From: Harpalus rubripes
Lineage: Eukaryota; Arthropoda; Insecta; Coleoptera; Carabidae
NCBI GenBank assembly: GCA_963082715.1
Contig: OY720461.1
Coordinates: forward strand, 28,905,476 to 28,969,475
Direction of reading: 5' to 3'
DNA: 64,000 nt
Below are positions 1 to 14,768 of this stretch, piece by piece (position 1 is the stretch's first letter; every line of letters begins with the position of its first letter). The position numbers and the translations under genes are program-made. Below the pieces are notes generated by a model. It searched no databases. It was given only the letters and a program-made list of their open reading frames with translations, and was not told the DNA's origin.

Positions 1-435
1 AAATCATTACGTTAGAATGGTTGTTTATGGAAGAACATGGCATGTTTATTTTGGAAGTATATATTCTTACTGCGAGAAATGATGAAAATGAGTGGAAATA
101 TGTACGCCAATATAATCTGTCAATCGTATTTCACTATTACAATGACTAGGCAAACAAAAAATCAGAACGAGGCGAAACCTTCAATCAATCTGGATCACTC
201 TGTATATCTTTAAACATTAATCAATTCAAGTAAATTTTATTTACTATTTTTTAACATTTATTTGACAAGTAACAAAAAAACAAACGAATGAAATAATCTT
301 GACATATTCGCGACTGAAATTAACCCGTAGCCATCTAGCGGTAAACTTTCGAATCCTCCGAATTGGTAATGGCAGCCAATTACACCTCAGGAAAATTACC
401 AACTAAGTCGGCCATCTTAAATGAACACAGCACCT
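1..435. other. no gene seen
   Basis: AT-rich sequence without a convincing ORF. At about 203-214 there is a ggatcactctgta string that recurs at about 2946-2958. It looks like the right end of a TA-flanked Tc1/mariner-type MITE whose left end I cannot find. Confidence 0.4.
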
Positions 436-772
436 CTATAGGGCGCGAGCAGACACGTGACTCGAGCGACCTTGGCTTGTTTGGGATCAGCTGATTTGTG
501 TGCGCATGTCATTTTGACAAGAATATTGTCAATTTGATAAGACCAATGTTTTGACTTATTTTGATTTTCAATTGCTAAAATGTTAATATTTTACAATTTT
601 TAGACAGTAAAACACTTATAATTAAAAATAATAACATTTTAGCAGTAAAATAAGTCAAAACATTGGCCTTGTCAACAAGACATTGGTCTTGTCAAAATGA
701 CATCCGCACACAAATCAGCTGATTCTAAGCACGTCAAGGTCCTCAAGTCACGTGTCTGCTTGCGCCCTATAG
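436..772. repeat. foldback element, long inverted arms
   Basis: The left arm, from ctatagggcgc at 436, matches the reverse complement of the right arm ending gcgccctatag at 772. Both arms carry agacacgtgact, atcagctgatttgtgtgcg and atgtcattttgacaag. The two arms together make most of the 337 bp, with only a small AT-rich loop near 565-630. No ORF is present. This is the shape of a non-autonomous foldback DNA transposon. The target duplication is not clear. Confidence 0.8.
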
Positions 773-796
773 GACATTTCAGTCGCCAATACCCCT

Positions 797-1018
797 CGCG
801 CTAAAGAATTGAATTGAATAAATTTGATGTCCGGCTTATTTATAAAATTTAGCTTTTAAAAAAGTGTTATCGTACATAATAATTTAAGTTAAAATCCCTC
901 GACCTGCAGTCTTGGGGGTTTTTTTTGAAATTATTATGTACTCAAACACTTTTTAAGCTAAATGTATTGCATAAGCCAGACGTCAAATTTAATCAATTAA
1001 ATTCTTAGCAACTCGGGA
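797..1018. repeat. foldback element next to the previous one
   Basis: The left arm (gaattgaattgaataaattt, then ccggcttat, ttagctttt, gtacataataattt) is mirrored by the reverse complement of about 925-1013. It is a separate family from 436-772, about 25 bp away. The spacer is the g-rich cttgggggtttt stretch. Arm identity is moderate, so it is older. Confidence 0.7.
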
Positions 1019-2175
1019 TATAACTATTGAATAAATTAATAATTTTGAAATAAAAGATAATTATTCTTCTTGTTTTTATCTAACCTCATAAACGTTTGCA
1101 TACCGCCAGAACATTACAATTTTTCTTTTTATAATAAAAAATAAACCTGAATTTTCATAAATAATTTCTTGTGATTTGTGAATAAATAATTGACCCCGCT
1201 TCTTAATTTTTGAAGAGGAGTATATTGCGCCAGAGTGTATTTTAACAGTGTAAGTCCGCGAAGGGGTTAGCTTCGCGAGTTGACTCACCCCTTTGTTAAA
1301 AATCACGTCCACGGTCTGTAAGGGATGTAAATTTAATGCCCCATAACTTTCATGTGCGCCCACATACACCGCGGCACCCCCTTATTCTGATATCGTATTC
1401 GTAAGCGTGTGTGGGTTGAGGTATTGTTCAAAAAAGGAGCAAACGCAAATGAGAAAACGAACAGTTCTTTTATCTCGGTAAATGAAGTAAAATGAACCAA
1501 ATTAGTGCGGTACAGATACGCCCAAAAGATTGCATCTTACTACGTACGAGACCTGCACCCCAAATACAATCAAAGGGAGGGGGGTTTATATTGTGAGCTC
1601 ACCCAAAAAATTGTTTTCTCTTCTACTTATATCACATTACTTATACATGAACAAAAATGATTTTAATTACATATGAATTGCATTAAAATCTTTGACGTTT
1701 GCAACATCAAAAGATTGGAAAATATTAAGAAAAACAAGAAGCAATACATGCTCGAATACTAATTAATTAATATTTAAATAAATAAATATATCACCACGGT
1801 TTATTACCCATTGCTGGGTGTGCCAATCTGCTTTGTACACAGATTTCGGTAATGATGATGACATATTTGTACCGTGTGGGCGTTACCAGGCGTCACCTCA
1901 CGGGCCCTCATTGCTGGCGTGGAGAGTGCACCACAGGGGTCAATTTTGTACCATTTTAAAATTTGAAGTATTTGGCGTCGGGAAGGATCGTAGCCGGTTC
2001 CCCAGATTCACGACCAGACACAATTAGTATTTAAAATTATTTTTTTCTACTCCCATTGTTAAAATGTGACATCTTAATAATCACAACTTAATAAGCTGTG
2101 GCTTCGAACGTATTGTAAAGTAACTGGAGCTGCAAACTGACAGCTGTCATTTAGTAAAAACAAATAACCTTATAG
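1019..2175. other. no gene; possible retroelement tail at 1796-2030
   Basis: No convincing coding sequence. The GC-richer block at 1796-2030 (ttgctgggtgtgcc, cagatttcggtaatga) shares the string cagatttcggtaatga with about 15480-15495, so it is probably a diverged dispersed repeat. I cannot name the family. Confidence 0.35.
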
Positions 2176-2330
2176 TGTATCAGGTTTAAGATTGCAGTGG
2201 TGTGAAAATAGGAGCAGTTTGAAATTGTTGTTTGATTGGATAATATCGGGGTATTTACAATCAGAAAACAAGATCAAACTGCTTCTATCTTTGCACCACT
2301 GCAATCTTAAACCAGATACATTAGGTACAT
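2176..2330. repeat. foldback MITE family M, copy 1
   Basis: Nearly the whole 155 bp is a palindrome. The gtttaagattgcagtggtgtg end is mirrored by gcaccactgcaatcttaaac, and inner arms aggagcagtttga pair with tcaaactgcttcta. Further copies lie at 22556-22698 and 56997-57138. The family has no coding capacity. Confidence 0.85.
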
Positions 2331-3205
2331 AACAGTTATGTATTAAAAGCATAATTAAGAGATTGTAGCACGGGGGAATGTATAAAGCTCGACGCGTAGC
2401 GAACAGTTTTAATTTTTCCGTGTATTATAATCTAGATTATGCCCGTGGTACATACAACGTTTTATTTTGGTTCTCGAAATTTAAGGATTCAAGAGGTATA
2501 TTTGTATATTCGTTATCGTTGTACTGGCATTGTGAATTTTAAGTATGCTCTGGTTTCTATATTGTTTGTTATAAACAATTTTAATTTATTGTCAAAAAAG
2601 AAAATGATATGGATTATTCCAAAGAAGCTACACAGGGCAAGTTGGTTCCACAGAAGTCAAAAGACGTATACGCAGAACGAATATATGCTTCCAAAATAGT
2701 CATGTTCTTCCGTAAACACTATTCTAAATGTAACGATTTGAATAAATAACAGTTTAATTATAAAAGATAAAAACAAAGTGTATGTCAAATACTTCAAAAT
2801 ACATAACGCCGCTGACTTTTCCAAATGTCGGTAATATAGATAACTTAATTTGACATTGCCGGTAAATTGATACTAATTTTTTTCCGAGGAAAATAATTTT
2901 GATCATAATCAGAACTTTTTTAAGTCACTTGACATTCAATTATTCTGGATCACTCTGTACAATTTCATGCTGTAAATTGCGTCGAACATCAAATATCTTG
3001 GTTCGGTTACTATGGTTATGACTGTTTGTTTTATATTTATTTATTTCTGAATTCTCGTCACATTCTCGTTTAACGATTTGAAGTTTTGAACACTTTTGGA
3101 GTTTTCTGTTAACTTTTACAGATTTCTGGAGATCTCTAGAACAGTAAGTTTATCTAAATAATATATTACTTATAAAATTAACTAAATAACATTTTATAGA
3201 AAAAA
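2331..3205. other. no gene seen
   Basis: AT-rich sequence. It holds a second ggatcactctgta string near 2946, probably a MITE end. From 3060 a moderately AT-rich leader runs into the short candidate ORF at 3206. Confidence 0.35.
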
Positions 3206-3316
3206 ATGTCAAGTGGCACTGAAGATATAAATATGGAATATACGCCACCAAAAATAAGGGAACTTGCTAATAAATCAGTGGGCCAGTTATTACGAAAAAA
3301 AGCAAAAGAAAGATAG
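3206..3316 (+). CDS. short candidate ORF with 5' intron, unidentified
   Basis: A 36-codon ORF starts MSSGTEDINMEY and ends in the basic stretch RKKAKER before TAG. It is preceded by a good intron: donor GTAAGT at 3144 and an acceptor ending tttatag at 3199, giving a 56-bp intron. That spliced leader is the only reason to list it. I do not recognise the peptide. It may be the 5' end of a decayed transposon gene, because a foldback begins 55 bp downstream, or it may be chance. Confidence 0.2.
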   Translation: MSSGTEDINMEYTPPKIRELANKSVGQLLRKKAKER

Positions 3317-3371
3317 TTATGATAATTATTATAACCAATCAATATTTTTTGTATAATTTCTAAAATCTTGT

Positions 3372-3525
3372 TGGAGAAAGTATAGTCTACAACACGTTTG
3401 GAATGGCCTAACCAGACTCGCAAACCGTAATCCTCACCTTCGGCTCGGATCTCGGACCACAAACTTTTTGCTCGTATGGAATATGGGCCATTCCATTACT
3501 TGTTGTAGAATATACTATTCCATAT
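3372..3525. repeat. short foldback repeat
   Basis: agtatagtctacaacac followed by ggaatggcc is mirrored by ggccattcc, ttgttgtagaatatact. A GC-richer spacer of about 65 bp separates the arms. Probably a small MITE. Confidence 0.6.
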
Positions 3526-3721
3526 GACGTTTGACGTATATAAATAATTTATAAAAACTAGAAAAAGGAAACAAGTGCCATGCGTATTGCTACTAATAAA
3601 CAGAAATTTTAAAGTTCTTAACATTGTGAAGAAGCTAGAGACGTAAAAAAAAATTAAAAACAGTTTTGCATACAACTTTTAATTCTGAACAACTTCGCAC
3701 TGAACAGTTTTTAAAATGAAC

Positions 3722-3790
3722 AGGAGAGCAGGAAATTGCAAAAAACTAAAATCCCATGTTAAATCCCTATGTTCGCACCTGTCAACACCC
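3722..3790. repeat. end fragment of the MITE family seen at 58332
   Basis: agcaggaaattgcaaaaaac, cccatgttaa and ctatgt in order match the arm of the foldback at 58332-58891 (gcaggaaatt, caaaaaactg, cccatgttaatctcctatgt). Only one arm is present. Confidence 0.55.
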
Positions 3791-4591
3791 TGTATATCAT
3801 CAGTGCAGAAATTTGCGAATAGGGGTAGATTGGTACACCCAGAAATGGGTAATAAGCTGTGAGGATATATGTATGTTTTGTAAATGTCATGAAATGATTA
3901 CGGATGCAGAAATATCAAACGGCAATAAATACTTCTGATGTAATGAAGAGAATAAAAGTGTAAAGAAGGAAAAGGAAGTGAAAAGTGGTTGGCTCTGCTC
4001 TGTGTTATCCTGTGACGTCACTTCACCTCCCGTTAACGACTCCTGGAGATATCCGGGATAGTGGAACTCATTGGGACGTGTAGGGATTTTTGAAATACAG
4101 CCCTTACGGTAGATTTGAGGCCCCGAGTCTTTAATTCAGGTTAAATTATAATTGTGCAGATTTCTACGAGTTTCAGACCGGCCGAGTCCCCGTTTAAATA
4201 CTTTTTAATCTCTGTTCAACGCTACCGAAGTTATTTATGGTGGCCATTTTTTTATTTTTTCACTCTTTCATACTGGTTTTTTATCCTGACCGTTCATTTG
4301 CTAACTCTCTGATATTGATATTTCGTGCTTACTTCGCTGCTTGCATCATTTATTCATTTCATTAAAATCTCCAACGAGAAATGCCCCCAACATTACGCAC
4401 CAACAATGAACAGAATATATGTCGGGGAGATTAAGGGTATACGGTTAATGGACGACCAATAAGTAAGTAGATGAATACTATCATAAAATAGTTGAAATTG
4501 AACAGAAGAACTGAATATTTTATTGAAGTTAGCAAAAGTTGCAGAACAAAAACTTTAGTCGAACTGACAAGTATAATAGTTCGACCACCAT
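3791..4591. other. no gene seen
   Basis: No ORF of note. The block 3980-4250 is less AT-rich than its surroundings (tgtgacgtcacttcacctcc and after) but matches nothing I recognise. Confidence 0.35.
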
Positions 4592-4670
4592 TTAATATTG
4601 GGTTACATCGCTTTTATTAGTAATAACAGCTTTAATTCTTCTAGATATTACATCCATAAGCCCTGCATAT
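4592..4670 (-). pseudogene. Tc1-like transposase, C-terminal end, interrupted
   Basis: On the minus strand, codons read AGLMDVISRRIKAVITN and then a TAA stop at 4592-4594. This resembles the closing RR..AVI...G..T.Y segment of Tc1-like transposases. The reading frame is cut at 4670 by the solo LTR. It resumes for a few codons beyond the LTR (minus strand, about 5666-5700), so the LTR landed in this relic. Confidence 0.6.
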
Positions 4671-5661
4671 TGTAACGTGTGAGCCCCGCTGCTACGTTGA
4701 AAAATCGTCTAAGTATACCGATGATGCAATCGCGCTAGCAGCCGGGCTACGTAAACAAAAAAGCCGCGACGTGTAATTACTTCCGGTCGCCTGAACCTTT
4801 TGTGTTCATTGTTATTATGCGGTCGAACATTCTAGAGCTAAAACGGACGCAGCTATGCTCGGGAGTTAGTTAGTTACATAGGGAGAGTCATATAGAGACA
4901 TTCACATGGAGTGGTTGAGAGTAAAGTGTTAGGAGAAGCACAGCAGTATCGTGGTAAGCGTAAGCAGTTTGTGTCGAGTAGGTACTCGGAAAGTAACTGG
5001 TAAACTGGGATAGTTGTGGATGTGAATACTCGGTAGTGTTGACGAGCTATAGTATACGAGGACAGTAACGGCGAGTCGAAAAGTTACTGGTATACCGTGA
5101 TAACTGTGAAAGAGAATAAACGGTAGTGTTGAAGAGTATTGGGAAGGAATACGAGGACAGCAGTAACGGCAAGCGGAAGTGGATACTCGGCAGTGGTGAA
5201 GAATTGTGACATACGAACAGTCGGTGATACTGAAGCTGTGGAAGTTAGACAGTTAGTTACATAAATAGACAGATAGTGACGTGAAAAGTGTGACTTCTGT
5301 CCGAGCAGTTGAATATACAGACACTGTTAAGTCAGTTGAGTATATGGATGCTGTGGAGGTCGGTAGGCGGACAGTTAAATGGTTAAATAAATAAGTAATG
5401 ACATAAATAGTCGCAATATATAATCAGTAAGATCGTATAAATAAATAGTTGTGTTAATTGTTTAAATAAGTAGTCTTAGTGTTATGTAGTTAATTATAGT
5501 TAGTCGTAATTAGATTTTAAATTAGTATTTAATATTAGTAATCGTTATTATTTAATACCATTTAATATTTAATTACCGTTTAATAAACCTATATTTTAAT
5601 TAATAATAATTGTCTAATATTTACACTTCACCCAAATAAATAAATAAATCAAAACGTTACA
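4671..5661 (+). mobile_element. solo LTR, copy 1, with 4-bp TSD
   Basis: A 991-bp unit starts TGTAACG and ends CGTTACA, flanked by ATAT at 4667-4670 and 5662-5665. This TG...CA form with a 4-bp duplication fits a Gypsy-type solo LTR. Inside, 4991-5220 holds about three diverged copies of a roughly 90-bp unit containing agtaac and atactcggtagtgttga. AATAAA-type sites lie near the 3' end at about 5581. Related copies are at 20999, 30717 and 42311. No internal gag/pol region was found nearby. Confidence 0.8.
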
Positions 5662-6571
5662 ATATTCTACTGTATGTAATGTATAAAGTATCTTTTAATT
5701 GTAATTGTACTGCATTATTTATAAAGTTGTATGTATTTTCGTATAGGCTAACCAAGTACGAATCGTCGCGCCACTCGCGGATTTTTTAAACAATAGCGCT
5801 GGGTTGTTTAAATGACAGTTCATAAACACGCATAAATATGAGCATGAAACCCCTGTTAAAAGCTGTCAAATTTGTTGTGTCGTAGAGAGCAAATCTAAAT
5901 ATAACTATGATAATAAGATATATTTTACTCCCTCCCTTATTATCATTGGGAACAGGAAAGGCGACAAAAATAGATAGTATCGGTTCGTCGAATGTAGTAA
6001 AGTACAGTTGAATTTCATTAAAAATCTGATTATATATTTCTCAAGCAAATAACATTGTTTTAAAGTTTACATATTTTGTGATTTTGTCAAATAAAAAGTT
6101 TAGTTCAATTATATCTTAAGAACAAAATACTTGGATACAAAATAGGTTATGGGACAATGATGAAAAATAAAATATCTATGAAATATACATGAATGTAAAA
6201 TGTTTAATTGTATAATATTTATGAGATCTACGATGAATTATCAGTAGACAATTTTATACAAAGCGCACGAAGATAATCTTTATATTGACCTTGACAAAGT
6301 ATACGTCAAAGTTCAAAAAACAGATGTAAGTAAAATAAATACACAAATTACATATTAATTAAACGCTCTCCCAAACCAATGCGAAAAAATTTCCAAATTG
6401 TCGTCGTCTGAAAGTAGTGAAAGTACACAGTGACAACTAGTGATAGTCTGACAGTCCTCACATTGGCGCGAATTTACCGTGCGAATGTATAAGAAAGATA
6501 TATCGACGTTTTCAAAACCAGGGACATATTTTCTATTTCAAGTGGTGCTTCAAATATATTTCAAACTGACA
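5662..6571. other. no gene seen
   Basis: AT-rich sequence. The first about 50 bp continue the Tc1-like relic on the minus strand. The rest shows no recognisable ORF or repeat structure. Confidence 0.35.
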
Positions 6572-6696
6572 AAATGGTTCGGTGTGTCTACTTTTTTTGT
6601 GGACCATAGGAAATACAATGGTAAAATTTTCATAATGCTGTAAATTATGTCCTATTAATTTTAGAACAACAGTGTACATACAAAAAATGTTCAGAA

Positions 6697-7318
6697 AGCC
6701 TGCTTTATAGATTGCATAGAATAGAATGGAATAAAATGGATTAAGGAATAGAATAGAATAGGAATAGAAATTTTTAAGACCATTTATAGTTTACATGGAA
6801 TAGAATAAAATGTCACTTTTGCAGCAAATTGAATATTCATTCATGTACGCTAATTTCACTATTTGTGAAGTAGATATATGTCATTTTGACAATTGTGATT
6901 TGTGACAGAATGATTAATATTTATTATTTATATCTACGATTGTGAAATGAAAAGAACAGATAGCGATCAGTTTTTTAAGTACACCCGTATGAATGTATCC
7001 TTATTTACGAAATTACTACAAAAAATTACATCGGAATCACAAAAATAGCATCGGAATAACCCAAATGGAATAGGAACAGGAATGGAATAGAACAGGAAAT
7101 AAAATATGGTTATTTCGTATTCTATTCTGTGCTATTCTATTTCATTCTATGCAAATATAAATGGTTCCGTGCATATGCACTGGTTTATATTTTTATTCCC
7201 TGTGCTATTCTATTCTGTTCTATTCCATTCTGTTCTATGCAATCTATAAAGCCTGCTTTATTCCCTGTGCTATTCTATTCTATTCCATTCTATTCTATGC
7301 AATCTATACAGCCAGCTT
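6697..7318. mobile_element. Harbinger-like MITE with GAATA-rich arms
   Basis: The ends agcctgctttatagattgc and gcaatctatacagccagctt are inverted repeats. The subterminal arms are degenerate (AGAATA)n on one strand and (TATTCT)n on the other. The end sequence agcctgctt is shared with the element at 31157-31829, which has a TAA duplication. Flanks here are gaa and taa, a 2/3 match. About 60 bp of the right end are duplicated in tandem (7201-7260 and 7261-7320). Confidence 0.6.
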
Positions 7319-7412
7319 TAAAAACTGCATCTAACAACTCCAAAATTATTGTTTGCGTGCATTTCGTTTGCGAAAGAGAGACAAAATGAAAGTAATAATT
7401 TTTAGCTACTTA

Positions 7413-7661
7413 CAGAGTGCCATAAGCACTATCACAAAATTTGTTGTATTGCTTGAATTTGGCATATGACATCTGTCATACAGTTTTTAAAAATATTGAA
7501 TTCATTAAATTATTTATCAGTAAGCATGGATACAGTTTCCATCGCAGAAAAAACTCAATGGAACAATATTAACAATTAAATATCAATTAACGAACTTTTA
7601 TCTGTCAAAGTCAAATAATATGACTATTTAAATTGCATATTTTGTCTTGCATAGCACTCTG
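7413..7661. mobile_element. Tc1/mariner-type MITE, TA duplication
   Basis: A 249-bp unit with ends cagagtgc and gcactctg, flanked by TA at 7411-7412 and 7662-7663. The first about 25 bp of each end are imperfect inverted repeats. No coding capacity. Confidence 0.75.
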
Positions 7662-7915
7662 TAAAAAGCTTAAAGACGCATATTTTATTTTACGTTTATC
7701 TCATGGCAAGACCCTATTATATCAACAAATTTAGGCTAATTTGATGCAGTATTTAATTCTGAACATTTTTTATGTTTACACTTTAATTATAAAATTAATA
7801 GGGCAGAATGTACAGCCATATTAAAATTTTACCATTGCATCGCCTATGGTCCATAAAAAAAGTATACACACGGTATATAATACGCCATTCTACACGTATT
7901 GCGAACTTGCTTTTT

Positions 7916-8749
<834 letters not shown>

Positions 8750-9401
8750 TTTTTTTATGAAACAATTATTTTGAAAAGCCTCTGAAGATGTAGGCAAAAT
8801 TCGTTTTCGCATGTCACCTACAAATTTAGCTTCATCGCTCTAAATTATACCATACCATTGTCTTTGAGTCCAGTTACGGTGAACCCTTTCAATAAAAAAA
8901 ATTAAATAAAAATCACTGATTTGATTTAATTCCCCGTATTAAAAACAATGCCCGCTGCTTAATCCAAAAACAATAACCGCCACGTTTTATTTAAAGTTCA
9001 ATACGAGTTGATCGGTCCATTAGCCTACGCCGCCTTCCCTTGGAGGGTGTTTGGTGTTCGTTGGCCGGTGAAAAATTAAAAAATCTCATCGCGTCGTCGG
9101 AAAGTAATTAGAAATATAGCCGGAGCCGGGGTAAATGGCGTGTGCACCGCCTACCGCGACACAGATTCCGACGCAGATTACACTGGATGAATTGATTAAA
9201 AAACTCAACACTCACACATTGCTTCAATAAGAGAATAACATTGTTTGATTTTGGATGATTGTTAGAACAATGGAAACACTTCTGTAGATTATCTTTAAAT
9301 TTTTCTTTCCCAAATGAAGTCTCCTGTGCCATAAATATTTTCAATATCAACCTCATACCTAAACGAAATGATGATATATATATTTTTTTAAACCATCCAT
9401 G
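8750..9401. other. no gene seen
   Basis: AT-rich to about 9000, then slightly GC-richer (ccgccttcccttggagggtg at about 9029). No ORF with recognisable domains. Confidence 0.35.
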
Positions 9402-9482
9402 CCTTAGTGGGATTCGATCCTATAATCCCGAGTGCGCTCATGACTAAGAAGAGGCGTTACTCTAGCCATTGAGCCACCTGGG
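9402..9482 (-). repeat. tRNA-derived module (SINE-like), isolated
   Basis: Read on the minus strand it has an A-box-like ggctcaatggctagag and a B-box-like ggatcgaatcc, followed by cactaaggcatgg. This is the same module found inside C-type elements (13315, 25592, 25858, 34766). The acceptor stem does not pair, so it is not a working tRNA gene. Confidence 0.65.
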
Positions 9483-9524
9483 CAGTCACTGGATCAAACC
9501 TCTTGGTCATTTAGCAGAGACTGG

Positions 9525-10329
9525 CAGTGGCGTAACTAACGGGCCCGCAGGGCCCGCATTGCGGGCGGGCCCCCGGCTCTAGAGAGGCCCCAATTTACAT
9601 TATTTATAATTTTGTTACTACTGCGAAATTTTGAATTTAATCTTTTTTTTTGTAGCAACAAATTTATTTAGTCGTATATTTTTTTAAATGTCAATTTCCA
9701 AAAATAATATTGGCTAAGGGGCCCCTTATTCGCTATGCAAAATCCAGCTCTTTATTTTCTATCACATTTCGATATCTTAGCAAATATTTTCCTGCAACTG
9801 ATCTAGAGTTTTCCTTTAAAATAACCCCATACATAGAAGTCTGGGGCTGTCAAATGAGGACACCTGGCGGCTAATGTGTATTACCAAAACGTGGGATTAA
9901 ATAACGATACGCGAATGATTTTCGCAAAATTGCTACTATTTAAACTGTATGATACTGATCCATCTTGCTAATACCATATTTTGTCCAAGTTCTATCATTT
10001 GGGATACCAAAAATGTATGAACTGTAACTTTCACCAGTGGACTGTGCCAACAATTTCATTAAAAAAAATACGGGCCAATCACATTTTCATGTGCCAAATG
10101 CCATAACATAGAATGATTTTAGTGGGTTGTAAAGGTACATAATCTTGGATTTTCAGGCTTCCCATATTGGTTATTTTGCTTCTTAACATGTCAACTCAGA
10201 TGAAAGTGAGCCTAGTCACAATTTCCACAAGTTCTTGTGGTATGTAGTTCCTTATGATAAACGCTACAATTAAAATGGGCCCCAAAAACTTTTTGCAGGC
10301 GGGCTTCCAAACTCTTAGTTACGCCACTG
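9525..10329. mobile_element. non-autonomous hAT element, perfect 8-bp TSD
   Basis: The termini CAGTGGCGTAACTAA and TTAGTTACGCCACTG are inverted repeats of the common hAT type. The 8-bp duplication GAGACTGG is exact at 9517-9524 and 10330-10337. The subterminal regions are rich in gggccc and gcgggc. Of 805 bp, none reads as transposase. It has inserted just beyond the tRNA-like module at 9402-9482. Confidence 0.9.
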
Positions 10330-10472
10330 GAGACTGGCCCACTGAACTAGAACCAGAACTTTATTTACCTAAAGCTTTTTGACATGAAACAGATGGTATT
10401 GTTCTTACGAGGGCAAGGTGAAAAGTTCTCGGCCTGGCAGTAAAGGCTGTATTTTTAGGTTCAAAACTGCAT

Positions 10473-10639
10473 TTATTTTTCTACATGGTCACCCATAAGC
10501 TCAATGCACTTTGTCCAACGTTTTTCTAATAAATGGGATTCTATCCCTGAAGTGCGATTCCGGAAGGCCTGTAAAATACCCGTCTACGGCTGCTACCACT
10601 TCTTTATTTGAGTCAAATCGCTTTCCAACCAATTCTTTT
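10473..10639 (-). pseudogene. mariner transposase, C-terminal fragment
   Basis: Minus-strand codons read ELVGKRFDSNKEVVAAVDGYF and, after one frameshift near 10555, EKRWTKCIELMGDHVEK followed by the TAA stop at 10473-10475. This matches the end of mariner transposases (KRF.S..EV......YF, then a ...W.KCI...G.YVE close). It is the part downstream of the A2 insertion. Not functional. Confidence 0.8.
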
Positions 10640-12941
<2,302 letters not shown>

Positions 12942-13311
12942 TTTTTAAATTTGGGAATAGATGGAAGCCACATCTGGTGAATTGGGTGGAAGCTCCAACA
13001 ATTCATACCTGAAATCCCTCAGTATTCCCTTTACTAAATTACCTTTGTGAGCAAGTGCATTGTCCTGGTAAAAAATAATTATTTACTTTTGTAATCCAGG
13101 CCTTTTTTCATAAATTTTTTATCTAATTGGTCCACAAGACATGTACTCACCAATTATTGTTTTACCTTATTCAAGGTAGTCAATAAAAAGAATCCCTTTT
13201 GTATCTCAGAAAACACTGGCCATGATCTTATCGGCAGATGAAACTGACTCGGTCTTTTTTGGTTCATATCCACCGCCTTCCACCCATTGCTTTGATGGCT
13301 GTTTTGTTTTG
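12942..13311 (-). pseudogene. mariner transposase, central fragment
   Basis: On the minus strand, in shifting frames, one reads KQWVEGGGYEPKK and SADKIMASVF. The catalytic-region motif QDNALAH follows (about 13047-13068), then the closing LPPNSPD motif (about 12975-12995). These are the second and third acidic regions of a mariner D,D34D transposase. Several stops and frameshifts are present. It is cut on the left by A2 and on the right by C4. Confidence 0.85.
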
Positions 13312-14130
13312 GTGTATAGTGGGATTCGAACCCAGAGCCCCGATGACACTCATGACATGAGGCGTTGCTCTAATCATTGAGCCACCGGAACCATAATAAA
13401 ATGAAGATTAAATTTTAAATACCGGGATAGAATAGAATTCACTAATCCAAAAATAAGGATTAGCTTAAATATTTTTGTGAATCGTTAATTTTTATTAATC
13501 TAAATACATACCTACATATTTAATTATGCTGAAAACTGTATTGAATTCTTTTTCTAATGTTCTATTTACTTTTTCCTTTTTAGAACGTTACTAATATTAT
13601 TTGAAAATGATTAGTTCTTTGATAGTGACATTTATCCGTCAGTTACATACATTATTTGAATAACTGCGTTTTGTTTGTTTAAAGTGTAGGCTCTGGGATT
13701 TAAATTATAGATAATTTTAGAAACTTATCCATAAAATATATGGAAAAAGTATTAATGCAAATCATTCGAAAATTTACTAATCTTTAATTTTTATAATAAC
13801 ATTAATCTCGAAAAAATAACATTTAAAGGTATTTTTCGAAGAAAAACTATTTTGAGCTTCTAGTAAAGTGCCATTTCCCATTATCCGATTTTCACCAAAA
13901 TCTAATGTGCTCTTTTCAATACAGAAAAAGTTCGAAATACAAGATTTGAAAATTTTCTGAATGATAGTATTTGAGTTAGAGGAGAATCCACACACACACA
14001 TACAAGCACACAGACATAATCGTGAAAATGTTATAATTGGATTCTAGGGACTTTAAAACGTGGTCATTTACCAAAATATGCGATTTTTAGCACTATCCCT
14101 ATACCTCCCTTAATAAGGGTAGCGGGAGGT
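13312..14130 (-). mobile_element. C-type element copy C4, 3' truncated
   Basis: On the minus strand it starts at 14130 with the hairpin acctcccgctaccc...gggaggt, then gggatagtgctaaaaatcg and cacgttttaaagtccctaga. The seed gattatgtctgtg is followed by a short TG stretch (13990-14015), then the long AT-rich C-specific block. It ends in one tRNA-like module at 13315-13396. The ccacaca end found in C1-C3 is missing here, where it abuts mariner relic 1. Confidence 0.75.
13315..13396 (-). repeat. tRNA-derived module in C4
   Basis: Minus-strand ggctcaatgattagagcaac (A-box-like), atgagtg, and ggttcgaatcccac (B box). It is the same module as in C1 and C2. No acceptor stem. Confidence 0.65.
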
Positions 14131-14673
14131 AAAAATCTCTGTAATTTTAGATAAAATTTAAGGAAGGCATTTGAAGAACTTTGTAGAGAGATTGATGTGT
14201 TCAGAATCATTTTAGTCAGGGGTCATTATTGCTGCAATTACAATTTTCTCGGTCGAATGACGCGTCCTAATTGTATGCCTATGTCCTAGAACTGTGGTTT
14301 TTCAATCTAAACTTCTTTTTCATCTGAACCATCGATTTCAGTTTGGTTAACCATAAAATGCACACTGTTGTTATTGTTCGATAAATGGTGAATACTTCAA
14401 ACTATAGATCAAGAAATAAATAAAGACAATAAGATTAATGTTCAATTTGAAATACCAAGCAAACTTCGAGATTAAAAATTAGACAAACAGAACCCACTAC
14501 AAACCCAATCTTTCTTTCTCGGAACCCTGTATTATAGGTAGACTAACAACAATTATGTTAAAAAGTATTCTCTTACAAAGTGAAATGCGTTTTCGTTTTG
14601 ATGTATTTCTTTTTTCCCGGGGGTTCGTTCTTCCCCTGAAAAATGAATATTTTCTTAATTATCTAAACAGACG
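14131..14673. other. no gene seen
   Basis: AT-rich, with no recognisable repeat ends and no supported ORF. Confidence 0.35.
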
Positions 14674-14768
14674 GGGTTGCACTGGGGATTTGACCCCTCG
14701 GACCCACCTCCTGGAACGCCGCTGCTAATCACATGTGCTGACCAGTGCGCCTACTCTACCCCTCGGCA
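14674..14768 (-). repeat. tRNA-derived SINE fragment, second family
   Basis: The minus strand reads gaggggtagagtaggcgcac (A-box-like) and gaggggtcaaatcccc (B-box-like). The arm between them is long and no acceptor stem closes. It differs from the module in C elements, so it is a different tRNA-derived repeat. Confidence 0.5.

Larger units (their letters stand above)
6572..7893. repeat. long inverted arms around a nested insertion
   Basis: The left arm 6572-6692 (tctactttttttgtggaccat, caatggtaaaatttt, cctattaatttta, aaaaaatgttcag) is mirrored by 7768-7893. Between the arms sit a Harbinger-like element (6697-7318) and a Tc1-type MITE (7413-7661). The arms probably mark an older foldback or TIR element. 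No transposase is visible. Confidence 0.65.
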
